Positions 41,697 to 53,377 of a DNA stretch of 64,000 nucleotides are shown one piece after another (position 1 is the stretch's first letter; every line of letters begins with the position of its first letter). The notes under the pieces are model-generated. The model had not been told where the DNA came from, did no database searches, and saw only the letters and a list, made by a program, of their open reading frames with translations. Location: assembly GCF_002355475.1 (NCBI RefSeq), contig NZ_AP014862.1:2170001-2234000 (forward strand), written 5' to 3'. Source of the DNA: Pseudomonas furukawaii (lineage in GTDB: Bacteria; Pseudomonadota; Gammaproteobacteria; Pseudomonadales; Pseudomonadaceae). Made by a program: the position numbers and the translations under genes.

Positions 41697-42551
41697 TCAG
41701 GCCAGCTCGGGGAGCAACACCTCTTCCCAGAGCGAACGTTGGAACTGGGGCTTGAAGAAGCCGAAATGGCCGATGCGCTGCTCGCCCACCTCCGCCGGCG
41801 CGATGCGGCGGAAGCGTTTCTCCGCTTCGCGGTAGAAGCTGTGAAGCGATTCGGTGTTGCGCCCGGACATCATCTCGTCATCGGTGAAGGAGATCGCCGT
41901 GATGGGGATGCGCACGCTGGAGTAGGCCGCCCGCACGTCTTCGCCTTCCGCGCCCACGGCGTACTCCGGGTCCAGGCACCAGCGGCGCCACTGGCGGATC
42001 ACGCCACGGGGCAAGTCACCGACCATGCCGAGGCGCTTGCCCGGGAAGTACCCGGCCAGCGGTGTGACCAGGGGCGCGACCAGGAACCACAGCAGCCAGA
42101 CGCGGCGGCGCAGCTCGGCGGTGTTTTCCCGCCAGTAGCCACTGCCGGTGGCGATGGTCAGGACCCGGGTGATGCGCTCGGCTCCCGTCACGAACGGCAG
42201 GATCTGGCCGCCCAGGCTGTGGCCGATCCAGTACAGCGGCTTGTCGCCGGCGGCATTGGCGATCAGCGAGAGTACGGTGCTGCAGTCGTGCCGCGCCCAG
42301 TCGAGGATGTCCACGTCGAGGTCGCGCAGGTGACCGTTGCGCGAAAGGCCCATACCCACGTAGTCGAAGGTGGCCACCAGGTAGCCACGTTCGGCGAGCC
42401 AGGTGGCGAAAGGCGCATAGAAGCGCTGGGGTACGCCCATGGCGGGTACTATGAGCACCGCCGCACGCATCTCGCCCTCGGGGCGGAACCAGTGGGTGCT
42501 GATGGTGTGGCCGTTACCGTTGTCGATTCGGGTTTCTGTCGGGTTGATCAT
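41697..42551 (-). CDS. Alpha/beta hydrolase
   Basis: A 284-aa alpha/beta-hydrolase-fold protein with nucleophile Ser112 in WIGHSLGGQ, an oxyanion region VPAMGVPQRFY, the acid probably in SFTDDEMM, and the catalytic His likely in GHFGFFKP. The substrate is unknown. It is divergently arranged with a TetR regulator across 111 nt that contain a palindrome suited to TetR binding, so it is likely the regulator's target. Confidence 0.85.
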   Translation of the reverse strand: MINPTETRIDNGNGHTISTHWFRPEGEMRAAVLIVPAMGVPQRFYAPFATWLAERGYLVATFDYVGMGLSRNGHLRDLDVDILDWARHDCSTVLSLIANAAGDKPLYWIGHSLGGQILPFVTGAERITRVLTIATGSGYWRENTAELRRRVWLLWFLVAPLVTPLAGYFPGKRLGMVGDLPRGVIRQWRRWCLDPEYAVGAEGEDVRAAYSSVRIPITAISFTDDEMMSGRNTESLHSFYREAEKRFRRIAPAEVGEQRIGHFGFFKPQFQRSLWEEVLLPELA

Positions 42552-42623
42552 GGCATCAGTCCTGGAGCTTCAAGGGGCTTCTGGAATCGCGAGAACCCGG
42601 GCAGTATACGAAAACCAGAAAGT

Positions 42624-42645
42624 TATTCTAGAAAATTATTCTAGT
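42624..42645. promoter_or_regulatory. Candidate TetR operator in the divergent hydrolase/tetR spacer
   Basis: An inverted repeat CTAGAA-AATTA-TTCTAG (42628-42644) overlaps a second palindrome TTCTAGAA (42626-42633), so ATTCTAG occurs twice as a direct repeat. It lies about 20 nt before the TetR start. Assignment rests on symmetry and position only. Confidence 0.5.
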
Positions 42646-42662
42646 TCCAGCAGAGGCAATCC

Positions 42663-43268
42663 ATGGGTCGTCCCTCCCGCAAAGACGAGATTCTCCAGGC
42701 CGCGCTGGCCTGCTTCAGCGAACAGGGCGTCGATGCCACCACCATCGAGATGATTCGGGACCGTTCCGGTGCGAGCATCGGGAGCCTGTACCACCATTTC
42801 GGCAACAAGGAACGCATCATCGGGGCGCTGTACCTGGAGGGGGTTGGCCAATACGCGCGATTGGTGGAGGACGGATTTTCCGGGGCGGACAGTGCCGAGG
42901 CCTGCATCCGCCTGCTGGTGGCCTGCTACATCGATTGGGTGGTCGCGAACCCCGAGTGGGCGCGCTTTATCCTGCACAGTCGGGGCCGGGTGGAGGCGAG
43001 CGAGATGGGCGAGCGGTTGCGGGAGGCCAACCGCCTGCATCATGGCCGCATCGACGAGGTGCTGCGGCCGCATCGCGAAGCCGGTGCGTTCCGGAAGATG
43101 CCGAGGGAGTGTTTCGTCTCCATCGTCATCGGGCCCGCCCAGGATTTTTCCCGGCACTGGCTGGCGGGGCGTACCCGCACCCACCTGGCGGACTGCCGAG
43201 AGCTGTTCATGGACGCCGCCTGGGAGGCGGTGCGGGCGCGCCAGGTCAGGTTGGTGTCGATGCCCTGA
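42663..43268 (+). CDS. TetR/AcrR family transcriptional regulator
   Basis: A 201-aa one-domain-plus-ligand-domain repressor. The N-terminal HTH is clear: RKDEILQAALACFSEQGVDA, then TTIEMIRDRSGASIGSLYHH and FGNKERII. The C-terminal ligand domain is of the TetR_C type, with PECFVS-like and ARFILHSRGR segments. The start at 42663 has AGCAGAGG upstream. It is divergent from an alpha/beta hydrolase and is followed by its own terminator. Confidence 0.92.
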   Translation: MGRPSRKDEILQAALACFSEQGVDATTIEMIRDRSGASIGSLYHHFGNKERIIGALYLEGVGQYARLVEDGFSGADSAEACIRLLVACYIDWVVANPEWARFILHSRGRVEASEMGERLREANRLHHGRIDEVLRPHREAGAFRKMPRECFVSIVIGPAQDFSRHWLAGRTRTHLADCRELFMDAAWEAVRARQVRLVSMP

Positions 43269-43274
43269 AAACGG

Positions 43275-43299
43275 AAAGCCCCGCAGTGCGGGGCTTTTC
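43275..43299 (+). terminator. Terminator after the tetR gene
   Basis: AAAGCCCCGC, AGT, GCGGGGCTTT followed by T and C. A 10-bp perfect stem immediately past the stop; its A/T symmetry lets it also serve the converging DUF934 gene. Confidence 0.85.
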
Positions 43300-43311
43300 G
43301 GTGTCTCGGGG

Positions 43312-43812
43312 TCAGGCCGAGCGGCGGCGGAACAGCGGCTGCGGCTCGTCTGCGGAGGCCTGGTAGACCTCGCTGAAGTCCTCGAAGGCCTTCAGCGCGT
43401 CGTAGGGGTCCTTGTCCGCGCGCAGGGCGAAGGCGTCGAAGCCGCAACGCTTGAGGGCGAACAGTTGGTCGCGGAGTACATCGCCGATGGCGCGGACTTC
43501 ACCCTGGTAGCCATAGCGCTGGCGCAGCAGGTAGGCGGTCGAGGAATGGCGGCCGTCGGTGAAGGCCGGGAAGTTCAGGGCGATGACCTGGAAGTGCTCC
43601 AGATCGCCTGCGATTTCCTCGATCTCCTCGCCAGCATCCAGCCAGACGCCCAGGCCACCGTCACGCACTTTCAGGGCATGGCCGTGGTCGACCCAGAGGG
43701 CCAGCGGCACGATGATGTCGTCGCAGTTCGGGATGCCTTCGAGGGTGGCGTCCTTGTCCAGCAGGTGCCAGGTTTCGTCGATCACCTGGCCGTTCTTAAT
43801 GATTCGCTGCAT
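43312..43812 (-). CDS. DUF934 family protein, sulfite-reduction partner
   Basis: A 166-aa DUF934 protein that overlaps the end of cysI by 17 nt, so the two are translationally coupled. The start MQRIIKNGQVIDETW at 43812 is the normal family start; the longer frame overlaps cysI coding sequence. The family signature region RYGYQGEVRAIGDVLRDQLF and FDAFALRADKDP is intact. DUF934 genes almost always follow cysI in pseudomonads, which implies a role in assimilatory sulfite reduction, perhaps in electron delivery or assembly, but the biochemical function is not established. Confidence 0.9.
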   Translation of the reverse strand: MQRIIKNGQVIDETWHLLDKDATLEGIPNCDDIIVPLALWVDHGHALKVRDGGLGVWLDAGEEIEEIAGDLEHFQVIALNFPAFTDGRHSSTAYLLRQRYGYQGEVRAIGDVLRDQLFALKRCGFDAFALRADKDPYDALKAFEDFSEVYQASADEPQPLFRRRSA

Positions 43813-45454
43813 ATACGCGCTCCTTGAACGGATCGATACCGATACGGCGGAAGGTGTCGAGGAACTGCTCGTCCTCGGTGCGCTGTTCCACATAGACCTT
43901 GATGATCTTCTCGATCACGTCGGCCATCTCGTTCTGGGCGAAGGAGGGGCCGAGGATCTGGGCCAGGCTGGCGTCGCGGCCGGCGCTGCCGCCCAGGGAC
44001 ACCTGGTAGAACTCCTGGCCCTTCTTGTCCACGCCGAGGATGCCGATATGACCCACGTGGTGGTGACCGCAGGCGTTCATGCAGCCGGAGATGTTCAGGT
44101 CCAGGTTGCCGATGTCGAACAGGTAATCCAGGTCGTCGAAGCGACGCTGGATGGCTTCGGCCACCGGGATCGACTTGGCGTTGGCCAGGGAGCAGAAGTC
44201 ACCGCCCGGGCAGCAGATGATGTCGGTCAGCAGGCCCACGTTCGGGGTGGCGAAGCCCAGCTCGCGCAGCTCGCCCCAGAGGGCGAACAGCTGCGCCTGC
44301 TCGACGTCGGCAAGGATGATGTTCTGGTTGTGGCTGTTGCGCACTTCACCGAAGGCATAGCGATCGGCCAGATCGGCGATGGCGTCCAGCTGCTTGTCGG
44401 TGACGTCGCCCGGGGCGACGCCGGTGGGCTTCAGCGACAGGGTCACGGCCACGTAGCCGGGCTTCTTGTGGGCGAAGGTGTTGCGGCTGCGCCAGCGGGC
44501 GAAGCCCGGGTGCTCTGCGTCCAGGGCGGCGAGGGCGGCATCCTGGTCGTCCAGGGCCTTGTAGGCCGGGTCGACGAAGTGCTTGGCAACGCGCTCGACT
44601 TCTTCCTGGGTCAGGGTGGTGGGGCCATCCTTGAGATGGGCCCACTCGGCGTTGACGCGCTCGGCGAACACGTCGGGACCCAGGGCCTTGACCAGGATCT
44701 TGATGCGCGCCTTGTACTTGTTGTCCCGGCGACCATAGCGGTTGTAGACGCGCAGGATGGCGTCCAGGTAGCTCAGCAGGTGCTGCCAGGGCAGGAACTC
44801 GTTGATGAAGCTGCCGACGATGGGCGTGCGACCCAGGCCGCCGCCGACGGAGACGCGGAAGCCCAGTTCACCGGCTTCGTTTTTCACCGCTTCCAGGCCG
44901 ATGTCATGCACTTCAACCGCGGCGCGGTCGCTCACGGCGCCATTCACGGCGATCTTGAACTTGCGCGGCAGGTGGGAGAACTCGGGATGGAAGGTGGACC
45001 ACTGGCGGATGATCTCGCACCAGGGGCGCGGGTCCACGAGCTCGTCACGGGCGACGCCGGCGAACTGGTCGGTGGTGGTATTGCGGATGCAGTTGCCGCT
45101 GGTCTGGATCGCGTGCATCTGCACGGTGGCCAGCTCGGCGAGGATCTCCGGCACATCTTCCAGTTCCGGCCAGTTGAACTGGACGTTCTGGCGGGTGCTG
45201 ATGTGGGCGTAGCCCTTGTCGTAGTCGCGAGCGATCTGGGCCAGCTTGCGTACCTGGACGGAAGAGAGCAGGCCATAGGGCACGGCCACCCGCAGCATGG
45301 GCGCGTAGCGCTGGATATAGAGGCCGTTCTGCAGGCGCAGCGGACGGAATTCCTCACCCGAAAGCTCGCCTTCCAGATAGCGGCGGGTCTGATCGCGGAA
45401 CTGCTTGACGCGGTCCTCGACGATCCGTTGATCGTACTCGTCGTATACGTACAT
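43796..45454 (-). CDS. cysI: Sulfite reductase hemoprotein (NADPH/ferredoxin-type), siroheme-[4Fe-4S]
   Basis: Reduces sulfite to sulfide for cysteine synthesis. The start at 45454 (MYVYDEYDQRIVEDRVKQF) gives 552 aa; the frame upstream of this is not protein-like. The two sulfite/nitrite reductase ferredoxin-like half-domains and siroheme residues are present (STRQNVQFNW, NCIRNTTTD). The four cluster-ligand cysteines are in CCPGGDFCSLANAK and NISGCMNACGHHHVG. It has no flavoprotein cysJ next to it, so electrons likely come from ferredoxin or another reductase, as in P. aeruginosa. Confidence 0.94.
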   Translation of the reverse strand: MYVYDEYDQRIVEDRVKQFRDQTRRYLEGELSGEEFRPLRLQNGLYIQRYAPMLRVAVPYGLLSSVQVRKLAQIARDYDKGYAHISTRQNVQFNWPELEDVPEILAELATVQMHAIQTSGNCIRNTTTDQFAGVARDELVDPRPWCEIIRQWSTFHPEFSHLPRKFKIAVNGAVSDRAAVEVHDIGLEAVKNEAGELGFRVSVGGGLGRTPIVGSFINEFLPWQHLLSYLDAILRVYNRYGRRDNKYKARIKILVKALGPDVFAERVNAEWAHLKDGPTTLTQEEVERVAKHFVDPAYKALDDQDAALAALDAEHPGFARWRSRNTFAHKKPGYVAVTLSLKPTGVAPGDVTDKQLDAIADLADRYAFGEVRNSHNQNIILADVEQAQLFALWGELRELGFATPNVGLLTDIICCPGGDFCSLANAKSIPVAEAIQRRFDDLDYLFDIGNLDLNISGCMNACGHHHVGHIGILGVDKKGQEFYQVSLGGSAGRDASLAQILGPSFAQNEMADVIEKIIKVYVEQRTEDEQFLDTFRRIGIDPFKERVYAANH

Positions 45455-45565
45455 GAAATGTCCTGTTGTCAGGCTGCTTACAGCTTTTCTGCGCGCACGG
45501 CCGCGCACTCCCCGCGGAGCCGGAGGAAGATACCAGTTCAGGGTTATGCGCAAAAGTGATGTTTG

Positions 45566-45571
45566 AGTATA
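45566..45571 (-). promoter_or_regulatory. Candidate -10 element upstream of cysI
   Basis: On the minus strand TATACT, about 110 nt before the cysI start, with no good -35 box at 17 nt. A weak -35 would fit an activator-dependent (CysB) promoter, but I could not recognise a clear CysB site. Confidence 0.35.
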
Positions 45572-45689
45572 TGTAAAGAACTGGAAGTTATTGGGAGGCG
45601 ACCTGGAATAACCCGGCGGCTTGAGGGGCGGCGGGGGCTGGTCTTTACTCGAAGTGCCAGCCGCCTATAACCAGAACAAGGGGGACGCC

Positions 45690-45803
45690 ATGACCGAACA
45701 TTCCGAAGACACCAGCAGCGACAGCAAGGTGGATGCCTGGGCCATCTTCTTCCTGATCCTGATCGTCGTATCCACTGCCGTATTCTGGGTCAGTCACCAG
45801 TAG
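45690..45803 (+). CDS. Small single-span membrane protein (37 aa)
   Basis: A 37-aa protein with AAGGGGG as Shine-Dalgarno nine bases before the ATG at 45690; a longer frame from 45621 is unlikely. The first 14 residues are polar and acidic (MTEHSEDTSSDSK), followed by one hydrophobic segment (WAIFFLILIVVSTAVFWV) and a short tail. The amphipathic layout and good start signal suggest a genuine small membrane protein, cytoplasmic N-terminus first. No function can be assigned. Confidence 0.7.
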   Translation: MTEHSEDTSSDSKVDAWAIFFLILIVVSTAVFWVSHQ

Positions 45804-45908
45804 CCCGAAGCCGCCAGGGCCGGTCGGTTCGTCCGATCGGCCCCGGTTCCCGCCGTTCATCTGGCGATATGCCGTTATACTGCGCGCGGTTTTTTGCTAG
45901 GTGATGGA

Positions 45909-46994
45909 ATGAAAGGTCCGGGACTCGCCCTGCTGTTCTGCCTGTGCCTGGGCTTCAGCCAGGTGATCAACGCTGCCTCCGTCGTGTTTCTCAATCCTGG
46001 TCGGGCGAACGAGCCGTTCTGGGCGAGTTACGGCCGATTCATGCAGTCGGCGGCCGACGACCTGGGTATGGACCTGGAGATCCGCTACGCCGAACGGGAC
46101 ATCCGCCGCATGCTGGAACAGGCCCGCGAGGCCTTGCAGGGCGAGCATCGTCCCGACTACCTGTTGTTCGTCAACGAGCAGTACGCAGGCCCCGAGATCC
46201 TGCGCCTGTCGCGGGGCAGTGGGGTCAAGCTGTTCACGGTGAACAGCCAGTTGACCGAGGACCAGCAGACCCTTACCGGCGGCACCCGGGAGCGCTACCC
46301 CGACTGGATCGGCAGCATGGTGCCCAACGACGAGGAGGCCGGCTACCTCATGGCGCGGGCGCTGCTGAGCCAGCAGGCACGCAAGACACCGGACCAGCCC
46401 ATCGACCTCCTGGCCTTTTCCGGCGTCAAGCAGACCCCCGCGGCCCAGCTCCGCGAGCAAGGACTGATGCGGGCGCTGGAAGAGTTCCCCCAGGCCCGCC
46501 TGCGTCAGCTGGTCTACAGCGAGTGGCGTCGCGACCGGGCCTACGAGCAGGCCCTGCAATTGCTTCAGCGCTACCCCGAAGTGAGCGTGGTCTGGTCCGC
46601 CAATGACGAGATGGCCTTCGGAGTCATGGCGGCAGCCACCGAACTGGGCCGCACGCCGGGGGGCGATCTGCTGCTGTCGGCCCTGAACAACTCCCCGGAA
46701 GTGCTCCGCAACTTCCTCGACGGCAGGATCAGCAGCCTGGTCAGTGGCCACTTCACCCTGGGTGGGTGGGCCATGGTGCTGATTCATGATTATGACGCCG
46801 GTGTGGATTTCGCCCGCCAGGGCGGCAAGGATCGGCGGGTTCCCCTGTTCCAGTCCCTCGACCAGCGCAAGGCACGGCGTCTGCTGCACCATCTTCAGCA
46901 ACCGGGCTACGACCTGGACTTCCGTGCGTTCAGCCGGGTGGGGCGCTCAGGCGCCGGCACCTACGACTTCACCCTGGATCCGCTGCTGGACTGA
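45909..46994 (+). CDS. Orphan periplasmic sugar-type binding protein (Peripla_BP_4)
   Basis: A 361-aa secreted protein with a signal peptide (MKGPGLALLFCLCLGFSQVINA). It has the two-lobe type I periplasmic-binding fold: ASVVFLNPGRANEPFW, SMVPNDEEAGYLMARAL, VVWSANDEMAFGVMAAATEL and SALNNSPEVLRNFLDG are typical of ribose/LuxP-like members. ABC permease and ATPase genes are absent on both sides, so it more likely serves a sensor or a distant transporter. TATACT at 45876 may be its -10. The start has AGGTGA four bases upstream. Confidence 0.82.
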   Translation: MKGPGLALLFCLCLGFSQVINAASVVFLNPGRANEPFWASYGRFMQSAADDLGMDLEIRYAERDIRRMLEQAREALQGEHRPDYLLFVNEQYAGPEILRLSRGSGVKLFTVNSQLTEDQQTLTGGTRERYPDWIGSMVPNDEEAGYLMARALLSQQARKTPDQPIDLLAFSGVKQTPAAQLREQGLMRALEEFPQARLRQLVYSEWRRDRAYEQALQLLQRYPEVSVVWSANDEMAFGVMAAATELGRTPGGDLLLSALNNSPEVLRNFLDGRISSLVSGHFTLGGWAMVLIHDYDAGVDFARQGGKDRRVPLFQSLDQRKARRLLHHLQQPGYDLDFRAFSRVGRSGAGTYDFTLDPLLD

Positions 46995-46997
46995 AGC

Positions 46998-47216
46998 TCA
47001 GAGACCCGCCAGGTGCAGGATGATGCGCACCAGGCCGTAGAGCAGCAGCACGAAGGCGGTGGTGAACAACACGCCGAGAATGATGAAGTGGCTGGGCTTG
47101 CCCCGGCTGAAATCCCGGGCGCGGTTCTTCCCGCTCTGCACGCCAAAGGCGGCGGCGAGCACGCTCTGCAGCATCTCGCGGAATGTCAGCGGGCGATCAT
47201 CGTGATTGTCGTCCAT
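46998..47216 (-). CDS. DUF2970 family small membrane protein
   Basis: A 72-aa DUF2970 protein. It has the family layout: a short N-terminal amphipathic region (LTFREMLQSVLAAAFGVQSG), a basic linker (KNRARDFSRGKP), and one C-terminal membrane span (FIILGVLFTTAFVLLLYGLV). The function of this proteobacterial family is unknown. It ends four bases from the stop of the convergent binding-protein gene and is 50 nt from the rlmN-like gene on the same strand. Confidence 0.85.
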   Translation of the reverse strand: MDDNHDDRPLTFREMLQSVLAAAFGVQSGKNRARDFSRGKPSHFIILGVLFTTAFVLLLYGLVRIILHLAGL

Positions 47217-47266
47217 GGTGCACCTCCCTGGGGCAGAAGCTTAGCCTGCCCTGCGGAGCTTGCCCG

Positions 47267-48307
47267 TCAGGATGCCGGGCGATGCAGCCGGCGGGTGTTC
47301 ACCAGGTCCACGGCACGGGCGCGAAGCTGGCCGCAGCCGCCTTCCACGTCCTGTCCGGCGGAGTTGCGCACCTTGGTGAGGATGCCGCGGCTGTGCAGGT
47401 AGCGGACCATCTGCACGATGCGGTCGCCATCCGGGCGCTGGTACTCATCGTCGTCCAGGCTGTTGTAGGGAATCAGGTTCAGCACCGCGTACTTGCCCTT
47501 GAGCAGGTCCAGGATGCCGTCCATTTCCTCCTGGCTGTCGTTGATGCCGCGCAGCAGGGTCCACTGGTACTGGATCGGGTAGCCGATGTCCCGGGCGTAT
47601 CGCTCGCCCAGCTCCACCAGTTCCTCCGGCGTGATGCGTGGCGCCTTGGGCAGTAGCCGCTCCCGCAGGTCGGCGCGCGTCGTATGCAGCGACAGCGCCA
47701 GGGCCGGTTTGACCCGCTCCCGGGGCAGGCGATCGAAGACGCGCAGGTCGCCCACCGTGGAGAACACGAGGTTCTTGTGACCGATGCCGCCATCGGTGCC
47801 CAGCAGGTCGATGGCCTCCAGCACGTTGTCGAGGTTGTGGGCGGGTTCGCCCATCCCCATGAACACCACCTTCTTCACTGGCCGGAAGCGGCGGGCGAGG
47901 GCCACCTGGGCGACGATTTCGGCACTGCCCACCTGGCGCAGCAGGCCGCTCTTGCCTGTCATGCAGAAGACGCAGCCGACCGCGCAACCGACCTGGGTGG
48001 ACACACAGAGTCCATCGCGGGGTAGCAGCACGCTTTCCACCATCTGGCCATCGGCCAGTGCCACCAGGAGGCGGGCCGAGCCGTCGGCTCCGGGGTGTTC
48101 GGAGCGCAGGCTCACCAGGTTCTGCAGGTCTTCGGCCAGGGCTGGCAGGCCCGCGCGGACGCTGAGTGGGAGAAAGTGTTCGGTGTGCTGGCGCCGGGTG
48201 CCGGCGTCCAGCGGCTTGCCTTGCAGCCAGGCACGCACCACCCGGCCGCTATGGACGGGGAGGGCGCCGAGATCGGCGAGGCGTTGGTGGATGTCGGTGA
48301 TTCGCAT
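47267..48307 (-). CDS. RlmN/Cfr family radical SAM RNA methyltransferase paralog
   Basis: A 346-aa radical SAM enzyme of the RlmN/Cfr family. The cluster motif CxxxCxxC is C108, C112, C115. Cys101 in GLCVSTQVG and Cys325 in DVEGGCGQL correspond to the two catalytic cysteines of RlmN, and GMGEPAHNLDNVLEAI matches the SAM-binding GEP motif. It is shorter than canonical RlmN and diverges in the N-terminal accessory domain. In P. aeruginosa the housekeeping rlmN lies next to pilF/ndk instead, so this is a second family member whose RNA target (A2503 or another adenosine) is unproven. Confidence 0.88.
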   Translation of the reverse strand: MRITDIHQRLADLGALPVHSGRVVRAWLQGKPLDAGTRRQHTEHFLPLSVRAGLPALAEDLQNLVSLRSEHPGADGSARLLVALADGQMVESVLLPRDGLCVSTQVGCAVGCVFCMTGKSGLLRQVGSAEIVAQVALARRFRPVKKVVFMGMGEPAHNLDNVLEAIDLLGTDGGIGHKNLVFSTVGDLRVFDRLPRERVKPALALSLHTTRADLRERLLPKAPRITPEELVELGERYARDIGYPIQYQWTLLRGINDSQEEMDGILDLLKGKYAVLNLIPYNSLDDDEYQRPDGDRIVQMVRYLHSRGILTKVRNSAGQDVEGGCGQLRARAVDLVNTRRLHRPAS

Positions 48308-48375
48308 GGGGCGCGCATGCTACCACCGTCATTGGTGTGGTGGCAGGCCCCGGCGGGCCTGCCGAAGGTCGTTCG

Positions 48376-48987
48376 TCAGGGCTTCTCGACGCGGATCGCC
48401 ATGGCGGTGGTCACGCGGATGACTACCTCCTGATTGAGGTACTCGTTACGGAGCTCGATGTCCGGTCGTACCCGCACCACCCGGCGCGAGCCGTCGGCGA
48501 ATTCGAGGGTGGCGGTGTGATTCAGGGTGTCGATGACCTTGACCTTGGCGGTCAGCTCCACGGTGTCGGCCATCAGTACGCCCGGCTTGGCGCCCTCGGG
48601 CGCGCCCGCCACCATGCCGGCCGCGCCATTGCCGGCGGGCTGGCCCGGCTCGCGCAACTGCACCACGCGTTCCTGGGTGACCACGGCGTTGACCCGGTCG
48701 CCCACCGCCAACTGCGGGAAGTTGCGCATCTCCGGAATGGCGTGGAAGGTCTGGCGGTTGCCCTGTTCGTCCTCCAGCACGAAGGTGCGCTTGACGGGGT
48801 CGATGGCCCTGACCACTGCGCTGATGCGCTCGGTTTCCTGGGTGATGCCGCCCGGAACCCCGGGCTCGAAGACTTCGGCGCGGGAGCCGGTGCTGGTCAG
48901 CCCGTCGCTGGGGGGCGTGCCGCTGCAGGCCGCGAGCAGGGCGAGGCTGAGGATGAGGGGGAGGTACTGGTGCTTGGCATTGTGCAT
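48376..48987 (-). CDS. Predicted lipoprotein of unknown function
   Basis: A 203-aa lipoprotein. The start at 48987 (MHNAKHQYLPLILSLALLAA) leads to lipobox LAAC with Cys21. The mature part has two OB-like/beta-rich repeats (about residues 45-100 and 140-200, cf. VRAIDPVKRTFVLEDEQGNR and VKVIDTLNHTATLEFADGSR), suggesting an internally duplicated beta domain. It is conserved in Pseudomonas as far as I know but uncharacterised. The 27 extra in-frame upstream codons would destroy the signal peptide. Confidence 0.78.
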   Translation of the reverse strand: MHNAKHQYLPLILSLALLAACSGTPPSDGLTSTGSRAEVFEPGVPGGITQETERISAVVRAIDPVKRTFVLEDEQGNRQTFHAIPEMRNFPQLAVGDRVNAVVTQERVVQLREPGQPAGNGAAGMVAGAPEGAKPGVLMADTVELTAKVKVIDTLNHTATLEFADGSRRVVRVRPDIELRNEYLNQEVVIRVTTAMAIRVEKP

Positions 48988-49121
48988 GGGGAAGATCACC
49001 TCGGTCGCACGGTGCGGGAAAGACCGGGACCTGTCGACGTCCCGGTCGGCTCTTTCAGCGTAGGCCAAGTCGGGCGTGATATTCTTGCGCGCTGTTCGAT
49101 CCAGCGATCCGGGAGCGGTTC

Positions 49122-49415
49122 ATGAAGTTCATCCATCAACGCGAGCACCTCAACGAAGGGGACCTCGTGGTCATCCAGTGCTCGCAGACCTGCAACATCC
49201 GCCTGATGAACGACGCGAATTTCCGCAGTTTCAAGAACGGGGGCCGCCACAGCTACCACGGGGGCGCCTTCGATTGCTTCCCGGCGAAGATCGTGGTGCC
49301 CAGCAGCGGCTTCTGGAACGTCACCCTCGACACCGTCAGCCGTCGCGCCATCAGCGTGACCCGCAAGCCCAACTTCCAGTGGTCGATCAAGTTCGTGCGC
49401 CGTTCGGGCAGCTGA
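49122..49415 (+). CDS. DUF1883 domain protein
   Basis: A 97-aa DUF1883 protein. The pattern KFIHQREHLNEGDLVVIQCS, then FWNVTLDT and the basic C-terminus is the family's single domain; in other bacteria it can be fused to TIR domains, but no fusion is present here. It has no signal peptide. GGGAGCGG upstream of the ATG supports the start. Function is unknown. Confidence 0.85.
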   Translation: MKFIHQREHLNEGDLVVIQCSQTCNIRLMNDANFRSFKNGGRHSYHGGAFDCFPAKIVVPSSGFWNVTLDTVSRRAISVTRKPNFQWSIKFVRRSGS

Positions 49416-49435
49416 CAGCCACCGCCGCAATGAAG

Positions 49436-49463
49436 AAGCCCCGGAAGATTCCGGGGCTTTTTC
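49436..49463. terminator. Bidirectional terminator between the DUF1883 gene and metH
   Basis: AAGCCCCGGAA / TTCCGGGGCTT, an 11-bp perfect stem with a 2-nt loop, followed by TTTTCG. Located between converging genes. Confidence 0.88.
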
Positions 49464-49494
49464 GTTGTGCGGCGCCGCCTGCGACCCGACGGGA

Positions 49495-53205
<3,711 letters not shown>

Positions 53206-53377
53206 GGGAACTACCTGGGACTGGGGTGAACAAAGGCGGCGATGATAGCAAAACCTTAGTAATTTTTAGCTTGCCCGCCATTTCCATGAATTCTTCTCAT
53301 GTTGGTGGCTGCGCCCATGCTCCGGAGGATGCTGCAAGCCAGTAGAATCCGCCCATTGCCGCCTCAGGGATCGAAAC

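Noticed and set aside
53206..53377. Possible cobalamin riboswitch before metH
   Set aside because: The gap is short and I see neither the conserved B12-box nor a long structured leader.
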